Origin: Aquimarina sp. AU58
GTDB lineage: Bacteria > Bacteroidota > Bacteroidia > Flavobacteriales > Flavobacteriaceae
NCBI RefSeq assembly: GCF_900312745.1
Contig: NZ_OMPD01000008.1
Location: 186,001-250,000 of the forward strand
Reading direction: 5' to 3'
Length of the DNA stretch: 64,000 nt
Below the pieces are notes generated by a model, which saw only the letters and a list, made by a program, of their open reading frames with translations, was not told the origin of the DNA and ran no database searches. The stretch's first letter is position 1; every line of letters starts with the position of its first letter. This document shows, piece after piece, positions 1 to 8,925 of the stretch. The position numbers were made by a program, and so were the translations under genes.

Positions 1-29
1 CACATATGTATTAAAATTATCATATTAAG

Positions 30-791
30 TTACCGTACAAAAACCAATTCATTAGGTTTAGTCGTATATTCTTCACTAAACCCATACCCTTCATAATTAA
101 ACCCTTTTAAATCTTCAATAGTTTCTGCACCAGTGTCTATAATGTACCGAACCATCATACCTCTGGCTTTTTTGGCAAAGAAGCTTATCATTTTAAGTTT
201 GTCTCCTTTCCAATCTTTAAATTGTGGAGTAATCACAGGTACTTTTAATGCTTTTTTATCTATTACGCTAAAATATTCATTACTTGCCAGGTTAATAAAT
301 AATTCATCATCCTGTAATTCATCATTGAAATACTGGGTGATTGTTTTTTTCCAAAACTCGTATAAATTATTTTTTCGCCCCACTTTTAATTTAGTCCCCA
401 TCTCAAGACGGTAGGGCTGCATTAGATCTAAAGGTTTTAGAACTCCGTATAATCCAGAAAGTATTCTTAATTGATCCTGTAATGTGTCTAATTTTTTTTC
501 GGGAATAGTATACGCATCTAATCCTATATACACATCTCCATTAAACGAATATACTGCAGGTCTTGCATTTTCCTTTGTAAATGGGAGGTGAAACTCCTGA
601 TTACGTTGCCAATTAAGTTGTGCCAACTTATCACTTATACTCATTAGGTCAGACAATTTTTTAGGTGTTTTTTTCTTTAATACACCATTTAACTTTTCTA
701 TTTCTGTAAGAAAAGCCGGAGTCGTATACTGCTGAGTTGGTAATGTGGTTTCAAAATCTAATGATTTAGCGGGAGATATTACAATTTTCAT
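30..791 (-). CDS. yaaA: YaaA family peroxide-stress protein
   Basis: This protein matches the YaaA (DUF328) family, which in E. coli limits free iron and protects DNA during hydrogen peroxide stress. The N-terminal ISPAKSLD signature, the central [12 protein letters not shown] segment and the late ARGMMVRYI segment are all present, and 253 residues is close to the usual length of about 258. I start at the ATG at 791. An in-frame ATG at 815 would lie inside the candidate -7 promoter element at 813-820, and the family motif begins exactly at the 791 start. The gene stands alone, with a VOC protein upstream on the same strand. The biochemical role is known from E. coli; here it is inferred by family. 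Confidence 0.93.
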   Translation of the reverse strand: MKIVISPAKSLDFETTLPTQQYTTPAFLTEIEKLNGVLKKKTPKKLSDLMSISDKLAQLNWQRNQEFHLPFTKENARPAVYSFNGDVYIGLDAYTIPEKKLDTLQDQLRILSGLYGVLKPLDLMQPYRLEMGTKLKVGRKNNLYEFWKKTITQYFNDELQDDELFINLASNEYFSVIDKKALKVPVITPQFKDWKGDKLKMISFFAKKARGMMVRYIIDTGAETIEDLKGFNYEGYGFSEEYTTKPNELVFVR

Positions 792-812
792 GTAGGTGAC
801 TTTTTTGTTTTT

Positions 813-839
813 CAAAAATACAATTGTCTATGGACAATT
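813..839 (-). promoter_or_regulatory. yaaA promoter with overlapping inverted repeat
   Basis: On the minus strand, TATTTTTG at 820-813 fits the Bacteroidetes -7 consensus TAnnTTTG and would start transcription just before the ATG at 791. Directly upstream is a perfect inverted repeat, AATTGTC-TATG-GACAATT (822-839), sitting where a repressor or activator could touch the promoter. I see no clear -33 TTG at the normal spacing. The operator role is inference. Confidence 0.45.
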
Positions 840-884
840 AAAATCTATACCTGTATTTATTCTCTATTTAGGTATTTGCAAAAG

Positions 885-1298
885 TTATTTTGATTTCAGA
901 ATATATTCTTCTATCTGTTTAATGAACGTTTCTTCATCTTTAAATGCAATCAGATTTCTATCGGGATCGTAGAATTTTGCTACTTTTCCCCAATGGTGTT
1001 CCTGATAATCAACGGCTACTCCTTTTCTCTTTAAATGGTTTGCTACTCTTTGTACATTATCTACATTCATTCGTATGCAGCTAAATGTCTTTGCATTCAT
1101 TTCAGTCATTTTCAGATAATCTTCTCTGTCTTCTTTTTCAACCATTAAATAGGTCCCATACAAATCAAAACATGTTAATTCATTATTTTGAAATAAAATA
1201 GGCAACTCCAAAATAGTTTCATAAAACACAATAGATTCCTCATATTTTTTAACATATAAAATAATCCCGGTTCTTTTAATTTTCATTAAATCAATCAT
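885..1298 (-). CDS. VOC (glyoxalase/bleomycin-resistance fold) protein
   Basis: This 137-residue protein has the pattern of a vicinal-oxygen-chelate domain: an opening strand RTGIILYVKKYEESIVFYE, a central DLYGTYLMVE segment, and a C-terminal FYDPDRNLIAF segment. These follow the paired beta-alpha-beta-beta-beta plan of small VOC proteins. VOC members bind a metal and act on varied substrates (glyoxalases, fosfomycin or bleomycin resistance, dioxygenases). The sequence does not tell which applies. A start at the ATG at 1286 (MKIKRTG) is equally possible and would remove four residues. No neighbouring gene suggests a pathway. Confidence 0.8.
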   Translation of the reverse strand: MIDLMKIKRTGIILYVKKYEESIVFYETILELPILFQNNELTCFDLYGTYLMVEKEDREDYLKMTEMNAKTFSCIRMNVDNVQRVANHLKRKGVAVDYQEHHWGKVAKFYDPDRNLIAFKDEETFIKQIEEYILKSK

Positions 1299-1645
1299 AG
1301 TATTTCTTATCTATTGAATTATTGATGATCTCTATCTATAGGTTATCATCACTGAGGTGAAGTATCACTAGTAGTTACTAGATCTTATTTGAAACAAATA
1401 TAAATAACTGATTTTCAGCCAATAAAAAATAAAAAAACGTCATATTTCTTTTAAAAAAAAAAGAATTTAACTAATTTTAATGCAAATAACGTATTACAAA
1501 GAGGGGAAACCCTCACTTTCGTCACAAAAGCATGAACTCTGATGTATTAAACATTAGAACACATTGTCTAACTATTCACAAATTTTCTTCTAAACCTAAA
1601 AACTCTTTAGACATTTTGTTTAACGTTTAATTTAATATTTGTGAT
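1299..1645. other. 347-bp intergenic region
   Basis: This gap separates two divergent genes and holds no convincing coding frame. It has A/T runs around 1425-1465 and the inverted repeat GAGGGGAAACCCTC at 1501-1514. Close to the plus-strand gene is TTAATATTTG (about 1631-1640), a near but not exact match to the -7 consensus. Confidence 0.6.
1501..1514 (+). promoter_or_regulatory. G/C-rich inverted repeat, site A of a three-site family
   Basis: GAGGGGAAACCCTC has five-base arms (GAGGG/CCCTC) around GAAA. It lies 131 bp upstream of the lipoprotein gene at 1646. Similar elements are found at 14824-14835 and 46880-46891, each upstream of another lipoprotein gene on the same strand. It could be a protein-binding site or an RNA hairpin with a GAAA loop. 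Confidence 0.45.
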
Positions 1646-3022
1646 ATGTTACGATCTTCGAGTACCTTTAGTTTTTTCATTTTTCTTTTTATTATTTTCT
1701 TTTATTCTTGTGAAAAAGAAGATATTACTTTAATTGAGCGACAACAGATTGAAGAACAATCTGCAGCAGAAGTTGTTCAGGACACTACATATACTGATGC
1801 CGAATTACTAAAAGTTCTGGAGGAAGAAATAGAATTTTTAGAACTTGAGAAAGAAGGATATATTGTTGATATTTCTGGTATGGATGTCGTTAAAGAAAAT
1901 CCAAAAAAAGTATATGTACATTATTTGCCCTGGTTTCAAAATAAAGATTTTGATGGATATTGGGGGCAACACTGGACAATGAGTAATCAAGATCCCGAAA
2001 TCAAAGATGAAAATGGTAATTCGCAAATCGCTTCGTATTATTATCCTCTTATCGGCCCATACTCTTCTAGTGATCCCGATTTACATGAATATCATTTTTT
2101 AATGATGAAACTCTCTGGGGTTGATGGAGTAATTTTTGACTGGTACGGTAGTAGAGATGTACACGATTATGGATTGATAAAAAAATCAACAGAGACCTTT
2201 ATTAATACCCTGGAAGATTTAGGTCTTGAATTTTCGATTATGTATGAGGATCGTGTTGCTGCTCAAGCGGCAGAACAATCTCTTACTACAGATATCATAG
2301 AAGCTGCGCAAGAAGATTTTACATACATTAACGACACCTATTTCTCTAGCCCCAAATACATGCAATATAATGGTAAAAATATGTTATTCGTATTTGGTCC
2401 TCATCATATAACCACAGAAACCGAATGGAATCAGGTATTTGACGTACTCCCCACAGAAAATCGCCCAGACTTTTTAACATTATGGGCAGCAAGTGATCGT
2501 GTTGGAGTGAATGCTTCTGGAGAGTTTTTATGGGTAGATAAAGACCATTTACTTGCTCATCAAAATTATTATGACACTTATCAAGCATCTAATGCAATAA
2601 CTGTGGGATCTTCTTATCCCGGTTTTAGGAGTTTTTATACAGAAGGAGGATGGTCTGATGGCAGTAATGATTGGACTATTGATCTTAATTCTGGCCACAC
2701 TTTTGCAGAAACTCTTAATTATACGCATCACGAACTTTCAGACTTTATTCAAATCATCACCTGGAATGATTTTGGCGAAGGTACTATGATAGAACCTACA
2801 CAAGAGTTTGGTTTTACTTACTTACAACTCTTACAACAATACACAGGGGTTTCTTTTTCTCCCAATGATCTACAGGTAGCTCTGGATCTGTATCATATCA
2901 GAAAAAAATATAAACAAAATGCGTTCGTACAGAAGGTTTTGAATCGATCTTATAAATACATAAAAAAACTACGACTACAACGTGCCGATAAGATTTTAAA
3001 AGCTGTTAAGCGATTTTATTAA
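1646..3022 (+). CDS. Glycoside hydrolase family 71/99-like lipoprotein
   Basis: This 458-residue protein opens with a hydrophobic signal peptide and a lipobox ending at Cys22 (FFYSC-EKED), so it is probably a lipid-anchored envelope protein. A short acidic linker follows. From about residue 90 it has GH71/99-type features: YVHYLPWF at the first strand, GVDGVIFDWYG near 160, and TWNDFGEGTMIEP near 375, which matches the WNxFxEGTxIEP motif of these alpha-glycan hydrolases. Family members include endo-alpha-mannanases and alpha-1,3-glucanases. The substrate cannot be read from the sequence. No SusC/SusD pair or other glycan gene is adjacent, so it is not part of a visible utilisation locus. The C-terminal 50 residues are strongly basic. 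Confidence 0.82.
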   Translation: MLRSSSTFSFFIFLFIIFFYSCEKEDITLIERQQIEEQSAAEVVQDTTYTDAELLKVLEEEIEFLELEKEGYIVDISGMDVVKENPKKVYVHYLPWFQNKDFDGYWGQHWTMSNQDPEIKDENGNSQIASYYYPLIGPYSSSDPDLHEYHFLMMKLSGVDGVIFDWYGSRDVHDYGLIKKSTETFINTLEDLGLEFSIMYEDRVAAQAAEQSLTTDIIEAAQEDFTYINDTYFSSPKYMQYNGKNMLFVFGPHHITTETEWNQVFDVLPTENRPDFLTLWAASDRVGVNASGEFLWVDKDHLLAHQNYYDTYQASNAITVGSSYPGFRSFYTEGGWSDGSNDWTIDLNSGHTFAETLNYTHHELSDFIQIITWNDFGEGTMIEPTQEFGFTYLQLLQQYTGVSFSPNDLQVALDLYHIRKKYKQNAFVQKVLNRSYKYIKKLRLQRADKILKAVKRFY

Positions 3023-3047
3023 CGATCGGTACGTTCTAAAATGGAAA

Positions 3048-3078
3048 AAGCCTGTCTAATCGACAGGCTTGTGTTTTA
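3048..3078. terminator. Hairpin between GH71/99-like gene and csp
   Basis: AAGCCTGTC (3048-3056) pairs with GACAGGCTT (3062-3070), flanked by A-rich and T-rich sequence. It lies between convergent genes and could terminate both. Confidence 0.75.
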
Positions 3079-3095
3079 AAAAAGTCAAATGTATA

Positions 3096-3287
3096 TTATA
3101 ATACTTTCACGTTTACCGCGTTCAATCCTTTTTTACCTTCTTGTAGATCAAATTCTACTTCATCACCTTCACGCACTTCGTCGATTAAACCTGAAATGTG
3201 TACAAAATGATCTTTGTTTGATCCTTCTTCTGTTATGAATCCAAATCCTTTGGAGTCATTAAAAAATTTTACTGTTCCTTTGTTCAT
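3096..3287 (-). CDS. Cold-shock domain protein (CspA family)
   Basis: This is a single cold-shock domain of 63 residues, slightly shorter than E. coli CspA (70). It carries the RNP1 motif KGFGFI and the RNP2 motif HFVHIS, the aromatic patches that bind single-stranded RNA and DNA. It begins MNKGTVKFF, the usual start. Such proteins melt RNA structure and aid translation or transcription antitermination, in cold or in general growth. The long A/T-rich upstream region (3288-3440) could hold a regulated leader, but I see no specific element. Confidence 0.95.
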   Translation of the reverse strand: MNKGTVKFFNDSKGFGFITEEGSNKDHFVHISGLIDEVREGDEVEFDLQEGKKGLNAVNVKVL

Positions 3288-3446
3288 TATAATTTATTAA
3301 AACGCAAAGGTAGTATTATTTGATCAGTAATCCTTATTTATTTCAAAATAAAGTTTTTAGTAACCTTTATTTAATGTTCTCTAAATATCATGATAATGAA
3401 CCAAATAACTACATTATACATCATTTTTTAATTAAAATACAAGAGA

Positions 3447-4790
3447 CTATTTTTCTTTTTTCTTTTTAGAACTATACTCATCTTCTACTTCTTTCAATAG
3501 GGTATTTAACTTATTTCTTGCCAACCATTTCCCTTTAATCATCACGCCTTCAATAGTTCTTGTATTTCGAATATCTTCTAAAGGGTTTTTATTAAGTAAC
3601 ACCAAATCTGCTTTTTTACCTTCGGTGATTGTACCACTTACAGTTATTCGATTTAAATACCGAGCAGGGTTCACCGTGGCTGTTTTTAAGGTTTCGTAAG
3701 GTGAAAGCCCGGCACTACAGATTAATTCTAATTCTCGATGTAATGAAAATCCTGGCAAAAAAAGACCGTAAGTATCACTTCCGGCTAGTAAAAATACTTC
3801 TTCATCATTTAATATTTTTGTGAATTTCTTTTGCCATTGTAGTTCTTTATCCAGGCGAATAAGAGATTCTGGAGCCGTAAACCAGGTATTGGTACGATAA
3901 TGAATACTATCTGAGGTACAATATGCTGCATATGCCTCGGGAAGGTATTTTAACTCTTCGCTTTTTTTAAGTATTTCGAATTTTTTATCATCTGCATATC
4001 GACTAATCATTTCAAAAACTCCCAAAGTTGGGGACACATATACTCCGCTTGTTTTGATCTGTATGGCTGCTTGTCTTAGATAGGCCGTATCTGCTTTTTG
4101 CGAGGTGTTGAATATATTCATAAACTCTTCTATATGAGCTATAGATTTCATTCTAAGAGAATATTCTAATGGAAGTTTTCTTTGACCGTGACCAATAACC
4201 GGAATATTGTATTTATGAGTCTCTTCCATCAATTTCAGATATATTTCTTTCGGAAGATTATCAGCTATTTTTAAATAATCATATCCTCTTTCATGATGTT
4301 TTTTTACTATACTAATGACATCATCGACAGTTTTTAAATGATGAGCTTTTAGATAAGGGCCTGTAGTCGTATAATGTGGTGCCAAAATTTTATTACTATT
4401 AGCTTGTTTACGAACTTCAATTTGATCCTGTCTTTCATATTCTGCCATATTTCGAGCAGTTGTAACACCATTGGCTATTAAAAGTTTAAACTCATTTTTC
4501 GCATTGTTTTCCAGGTGAAAGTGCATTTCTGCTAAACCAGGAATCAAATATTTGCCTTTAGCATTAATAGTTATATTGATATTTTCTGAAGATTTTTGAG
4601 AAACGGGTTCGATTGTAATTATTTTCCCATCTGTAATAATCACTCTTTGATTAAGTAATACCACTTCTTTATGCATTGGGATTACATTTACATTTTCAAA
4701 AGAGATCGTTTCGGTTTGAGCTTTGCCTACAACAGCAAAGAAAAGGCAACACATTAGAAAAAATATCCTATGATTATTTGATTTACACAT
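3447..4790 (-). CDS. Exported metal-dependent amidohydrolase
   Basis: A 447-residue member of the amidohydrolase superfamily with a signal peptide (about residues 1-24, ending GKAQ), so it is likely periplasmic. The metal-site residues of the TIM barrel are visible: HFH at 90-92 after PGLAEM, a candidate bridging Lys at 174 (DYLKIAD), His201 (IGHGQ), His219 (AHIEEF) and Asp339 (AGSDTYG). The C-terminal segment from ALKTATVNPARYL-type sequence to GKKADLVLL is the usual small beta-sandwich. Members include prolidase-like peptidases and imidazolonepropionase-like enzymes. Substrate is unknown. An AraC-type regulator gene lies 88 bp upstream on the same strand. Confidence 0.88.
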   Translation of the reverse strand: MCKSNNHRIFFLMCCLFFAVVGKAQTETISFENVNVIPMHKEVVLLNQRVIITDGKIITIEPVSQKSSENINITINAKGKYLIPGLAEMHFHLENNAKNEFKLLIANGVTTARNMAEYERQDQIEVRKQANSNKILAPHYTTTGPYLKAHHLKTVDDVISIVKKHHERGYDYLKIADNLPKEIYLKLMEETHKYNIPVIGHGQRKLPLEYSLRMKSIAHIEEFMNIFNTSQKADTAYLRQAAIQIKTSGVYVSPTLGVFEMISRYADDKKFEILKKSEELKYLPEAYAAYCTSDSIHYRTNTWFTAPESLIRLDKELQWQKKFTKILNDEEVFLLAGSDTYGLFLPGFSLHRELELICSAGLSPYETLKTATVNPARYLNRITVSGTITEGKKADLVLLNKNPLEDIRNTRTIEGVMIKGKWLARNKLNTLLKEVEDEYSSKKKKEK

Positions 4791-4878
4791 ACTTATTTGT
4801 TTTAATTTATATGCTGCAAACCTATCTAGATGGTATATTTTTATCGTTCCATATTGTCAGAATATGAGAAATTCGAAC

Positions 4879-5970
4879 CTATTGATTTTGTTTTTTAAAC
4901 TCGTTGGGGGATAGTCCTGTCTCCTTTTTAAAAGCCGTATAAAAAGTAGTTTTAGAATTAAATCCTGCTTCAAGACCAATGGCGAGAATACTATATTTAT
5001 CGAACTCAGGATCCAGAATCATTTGTTGTATATCTTTTACCCGGTAACTATTTATAAATTCTGAAAAATTTTTATTACTTGATTTTTTGATTTGTTCTGA
5101 AAGATACCCACTACTTATCCCAAGCTTTTGAGCAATACTATCCCGGCTAATGTCTGGGTTATGATGAATATTTTCGCGCTCTATCAATACCAACAATTGT
5201 TGCATATAGGAATTAACTTCATTTTTATGTGCTTTTTTGTTGATTTTAGACCGTTGTAGTTGATTTCTAATTTCATACTGGTCATTAGATAGTTTAAACT
5301 GATAAAGTCCTTTATAGATAAGCCAATACATAAAAACAGAAACCCCTACCCACAAATATGTCAATGGCATCTTATAATCATACATAAACCTATACACTTC
5401 TAAAATAACTCCATAAATTTCTAAAAGAGAAATAAAAATCCAGATCCTCTTTATCCATTTTATACTAAATGCTGTGTTTGAATAGAACAAATATCTAAAT
5501 GATATTGCCATAAAAATGATTGGAAAAACAACGGATACTATACTTACTGTTTTATAAAAGAAAAAGATGGTTTCTTTTTTATTAGGTATCATGATTTCAT
5601 AAAGACCAAAAATCGTATCTAGAGATATAATACCATTAAGTAGGCTTAAGATGAAAAAAGGAATGTAGAGAAAAAAAATTGTATTGCTTTTTGCCAAAGG
5701 GTGCTTTATTTTTCTTATAAAAAACACCAATAAAGTAACTGGATACAAGAATTGCCATAAAAACAGATCCAATATTGAAATCAGCACTGGGTTTTTTCCT
5801 AAATCCCAAAACCAATTATTTAATCCTATAATAGATAATATAATTAGAGTATATGCTAAATATGCGTTGTCTTCATTTTTAAAAAACCTCGAAAACAGGA
5901 TTATTACCCCCAGGACAAAACCATGAATAACTCCTATAAGAATAAAGATTTCTAAAAAAGAAATTTCCAT
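4879..5970 (-). CDS. Membrane-bound AraC-type transcriptional regulator
   Basis: The N-terminal two-thirds (about residues 1-225) is a run of hydrophobic helices, probably seven or eight membrane spans. The last 100 residues form an AraC DNA-binding domain with two helix-turn-helix units: SRDSIAQKLGISSGYLSEQI and, later, GLEAGFNSKTTFYTAFKKETG followed by SPNEFKK. This design is common in Bacteroidetes, where the membrane part is thought to sense an unknown signal. It lies just upstream of the exported amidohydrolase on the same strand, so it may control that gene. This pairing is inference. A -7-like TACATTTG lies on the minus strand at 6019-6012. Confidence 0.88.
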   Translation of the reverse strand: MEISFLEIFILIGVIHGFVLGVIILFSRFFKNEDNAYLAYTLIILSIIGLNNWFWDLGKNPVLISILDLFLWQFLYPVTLLVFFIRKIKHPLAKSNTIFFLYIPFFILSLLNGIISLDTIFGLYEIMIPNKKETIFFFYKTVSIVSVVFPIIFMAISFRYLFYSNTAFSIKWIKRIWIFISLLEIYGVILEVYRFMYDYKMPLTYLWVGVSVFMYWLIYKGLYQFKLSNDQYEIRNQLQRSKINKKAHKNEVNSYMQQLLVLIERENIHHNPDISRDSIAQKLGISSGYLSEQIKKSSNKNFSEFINSYRVKDIQQMILDPEFDKYSILAIGLEAGFNSKTTFYTAFKKETGLSPNEFKKQNQ

Positions 5971-6031
5971 TATCTGGATATTTTAAAAGCTAAATTTTTA
6001 TTTGAATATCTCAAATGTAGGTATTACACCT

Positions 6032-7081
6032 TTATTCTTCTGACAATTGATTTTTAGCATATTTCCTCCAACGTTCTATACATTGTTGTATATCTTCTGG
6101 GATTTGAGTTTCAAAATGCATATGCTCATTAGTTACCGGGTGCTCAAAACCAAGAGTTCTGGCATGTAAAGCTTGTCGGGGTAAAATCTTAAAACAGTTT
6201 TCTACAAATTGCTTGTATTTGGTAAACGTAGTTCCTTTTAATATTTTCTCTCCGCCATAACGTTCATCATTAAATAAAGTATGACCTATATATTTCATAT
6301 GTACCCGAATCTGATGCGTTCTTCCTGTTTCTAATCTGCAAGAAACTAATGTAACATATCCTAATCGTTCTATAACTTTATAATGTGTGATTGCTGGTTT
6401 TCCTTTATCGGCTTCATCACCTTCAAAAACAGTATTTTGCAATCTATTTTTAGGATGTCGTCCTATATTACCTTCTATTGTACCTTCATCCTCTGTTACA
6501 TTGCCCCAAACAATCGCTACATATTCGCGTTGACTGGTTTTATCAAAAAACTGTTTCGCCAGGTGAGTCATAGCTTCTTCGGTTTTGGCAATTACTAACA
6601 GTCCGCTGGTATCCTTATCAATGCGATGTACTAACCCTGGTCGATCACTACTATTATTAGGAAGGTTATCAAAATGATAAATCAGCGCATTAATTAAGGT
6701 TCCCGAATAGTTACCATGACCGGGATGTACCACCATTCCTGCTGGTTTGTTAACAACCAATAACACATCGTCTTCGTATACAATATCTAAAGAAATGTTC
6801 TCTGGAGTTAGTAAATTCTCATAAGGAGGATGAGAGAATAATACCCGTACAATATCATTTGGTTTTACCTTATGATTTGATTTTACCGGAATATCATTTA
6901 CAAAAACACTTCCATTTTTTGCAGCCTGTTGTATTTTGTTACGGGTTGCGTTCTCTACAAAATTCATTAAAAACTTATCCACCCTTAACGGTACCTGCCC
7001 TGCTCCAGCCACAAACCGATGATGCTCATAGAGGTCATCCTCGTTAGCATCAAAATCTCTTGTATCTTCGTTTTCTTTCAA
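6032..7081 (-). CDS. rluD: RluA/RluD family 23S rRNA pseudouridine synthase
   Basis: This 349-residue protein has an S4 RNA-binding domain (about 31-90), then the catalytic domain with HRIDKDTSGLLV at 152-163, where Asp155 is the catalytic aspartate of the RluA family. The later GRTHQIRVH motif completes the active site. RluD-type enzymes make pseudouridines in helix 69 of 23S rRNA. The target here is inferred from the S4-plus-catalytic architecture and length. The gene sits two bases downstream of the PASTA protein gene and is probably co-transcribed with it. Confidence 0.92.
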   Translation of the reverse strand: MKENEDTRDFDANEDDLYEHHRFVAGAGQVPLRVDKFLMNFVENATRNKIQQAAKNGSVFVNDIPVKSNHKVKPNDIVRVLFSHPPYENLLTPENISLDIVYEDDVLLVVNKPAGMVVHPGHGNYSGTLINALIYHFDNLPNNSSDRPGLVHRIDKDTSGLLVIAKTEEAMTHLAKQFFDKTSQREYVAIVWGNVTEDEGTIEGNIGRHPKNRLQNTVFEGDEADKGKPAITHYKVIERLGYVTLVSCRLETGRTHQIRVHMKYIGHTLFNDERYGGEKILKGTTFTKYKQFVENCFKILPRQALHARTLGFEHPVTNEHMHFETQIPEDIQQCIERWRKYAKNQLSEE

Positions 7082-7083
7082 AA

Positions 7084-7680
7084 TTAATTAGATAGATTTA
7101 TAGTTCCTCCTTCTCCATTCCCTAGAACCAAATCTATAACAGAGGTTTTCATTAATTTCGTTCCTGGTTTTAACCGTTTACCATTATGTCTTAATTCTAA
7201 TACCATATCTCTCGCAATATTAGGTTGATAGGTAACAGAACCTATTTTAAAGCCAAGAGCAACCAGTTTTGGTTCTGCCTGTCTTCTGGTTCTTTGTACT
7301 ACATTAGGAACTTCGATCTTACGGTAACCCGACGGATTTAAGGTAACATATATTTTACGATTTTCTTTTACCTCGCTACCTGCAACAGGGTTCTGTTCTA
7401 ATACAGAATATCTTGGATAATCAGGATTAAAGTTGGCAGAATCCTGAACTTCGTATCTCAACTCTTTTTCTTCTAGTATCTTCCCTACCTCATCTAATGT
7501 CTTTTTACTTAAGCTGGGTACTACAATACGTTGATGATGATTTGTTGTACTTTCTAGCCACTCTAGTGCAACATAAGATAAGATAGCAAGCATTGCTACC
7601 GCTATAACCAATTGTATCAAAAATATTTTACTGTAAATAAATTTGAATAGACCTCTGAAGAAATTTATAAATGCACTCAT
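7084..7680 (-). CDS. Membrane-anchored PASTA domain protein
   Basis: A 198-residue protein with a short cytoplasmic N-terminus, one transmembrane helix (about 21-40) and an outer part made of two to three PASTA units. Each has a VP-start (VVPSLSKKTLDEV, EVPNVVQRTRRQA) and hydrophobic LEEKELRYEV-type segments. PASTA domains bind muropeptides or lipid II in penicillin-binding proteins and Ser/Thr kinases. Here there is no kinase or transpeptidase domain, so this is a stand-alone PASTA protein, typical of Bacteroidetes beside ddl and rluD. A role near cell-wall synthesis is inferred from domain and context. Confidence 0.88.
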   Translation of the reverse strand: MSAFINFFRGLFKFIYSKIFLIQLVIAVAMLAILSYVALEWLESTTNHHQRIVVPSLSKKTLDEVGKILEEKELRYEVQDSANFNPDYPRYSVLEQNPVAGSEVKENRKIYVTLNPSGYRKIEVPNVVQRTRRQAEPKLVALGFKIGSVTYQPNIARDMVLELRHNGKRLKPGTKLMKTSVIDLVLGNGEGGTINLSN

Positions 7681-7853
7681 CTGTTATATACCTGTTATTG
7701 TTATAGTCAAACACAATCTTCCTGATTATGGAAACAAAATTTACCAATAATCACTCTAATTATTAGCATTAACTTTATTGTAATGGCTTATTTGATAATT
7801 TGGACAAATATATAAAAACGGAAAGTTTTAAGCTTTTCTTATAAGATAAATGA

Positions 7854-7861
7854 TATTTTTG
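7854..7861 (+). promoter_or_regulatory. ddl -7 promoter element
   Basis: TATTTTTG matches TAnnTTTG and lies 17 bases before the ddl ATG. No TTG is seen at the usual -33 distance. Confidence 0.4.
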
Positions 7862-7878
7862 TTTTCAAAAGTCACTTT

Positions 7879-8877
7879 ATGAAGAAAAATATTGCCGTTT
7901 TAATGGGCGGGTATTCTAGCGAGTTTGAAATCTCGATTCAAAGTGGAAATGTGGTATATAAGTATCTGGATAGAGATTTATATGTTCCGTTTCGTGTTCA
8001 TATAACTAAAGATGGTTGGTATTATGTAGATGACCACAATCAGAAGTTTAGCATTGATAAAAACGATTTTTCACTAACCCTAGAAGGCTCTAAAATTACT
8101 TTTGATGCTGCTTTTAACACTGTGCATGGTACTCCTGGTGAAGATGGTTTACTACAGGCATATTTTGAATTAATTGAGATTCCGCAGACAGCTTGTGATT
8201 TTTACCCTGCAGCGCTTACTTTTAACAAACGAGATTGTATTAGTGCTTTAAAACCTTATGGAATACCTACTGCCACTAACTATTTTTTAAATAAAGGTGA
8301 TACCATAGATAGTAAAGCAATTATAGATACTGTAGGATTACCCTGCTTTGTAAAAGCGAATAAAGCTGGTAGTAGTTATGGTGTTTCTAAAGTTAAAACT
8401 ATAGAAGATCTTCTACCCGCAATAGAAGTGGCTTATAAAGAAGATGATGAGATTATTATAGAATCTTTTTTAAGCGGAACCGAAGTTTCTGTAGGAGTTA
8501 TCCAACATAATGAAAAAGATACAGTATTACCAATAACTGAAATTGTATCTGAAAATGAGTTTTTTGACTACGAAGCCAAATACATGGGTAAGTCTGAAGA
8601 AATCACTCCTGCCCGTTTATCTGATGAGGATACTCAAAAAGTTAAAGATTTGGCCTTAAAAGTATATCAGGTTTTAAAAATGAAAGGATTTTCAAGAAGT
8701 GAATATATTTTTCATCACGGAGAACCTTATTTTGTAGAAATGAACACTAATCCCGGATTAAGTGAAGCCAGTATCTTACCGCAACAAGCAGAAAAAGCTG
8801 GAATTAGCTTAAAAGAATTATTTTCTAATGCCATAGAATCCAGTATACGTTTACAAAAACAGAAGTGCCATCTATAA
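7879..8877 (+). CDS. ddl: D-alanine--D-alanine ligase
   Basis: This 332-residue ATP-grasp enzyme joins two D-alanines to make the terminal dipeptide of peptidoglycan precursors. The N-terminal substrate loop GGYSSEFEISIQSG, the ATP-binding VKANKAGSSYGVSKV segment and the Mg-binding EMNTNPGLSEASILP segment are all intact. Length fits the bacterial Ddl family. It diverges from the PASTA and rluD genes and is followed 48 bp later by coaD. The start ATG is preceded by a candidate -7 element only 17 bases away, giving a very short leader. Confidence 0.96.
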   Translation: MKKNIAVLMGGYSSEFEISIQSGNVVYKYLDRDLYVPFRVHITKDGWYYVDDHNQKFSIDKNDFSLTLEGSKITFDAAFNTVHGTPGEDGLLQAYFELIEIPQTACDFYPAALTFNKRDCISALKPYGIPTATNYFLNKGDTIDSKAIIDTVGLPCFVKANKAGSSYGVSKVKTIEDLLPAIEVAYKEDDEIIIESFLSGTEVSVGVIQHNEKDTVLPITEIVSENEFFDYEAKYMGKSEEITPARLSDEDTQKVKDLALKVYQVLKMKGFSRSEYIFHHGEPYFVEMNTNPGLSEASILPQQAEKAGISLKELFSNAIESSIRLQKQKCHL

Positions 8878-8892
8878 ATTTATAATTTGGAG

Positions 8893-8900
8893 TATCTTTG
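8893..8900 (+). promoter_or_regulatory. coaD -7 promoter element
   Basis: TATCTTTG fits TAnnTTTG and lies 25 bases before the coaD ATG, so coaD may have its own start site besides read-through from ddl. Confidence 0.35.
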
Positions 8901-8925
8901 TAAATGCAATAATTAATAATCACCA

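Noticed and set aside
7854..8900. Treating the TAnnTTTG matches before ddl and coaD as full promoters
   Set aside because: No -33 TTG lies at the spacing seen in the tRNA-Glu promoters, and such eight-base matches are frequent in AT-rich DNA; I list them only as -7 elements at low confidence.
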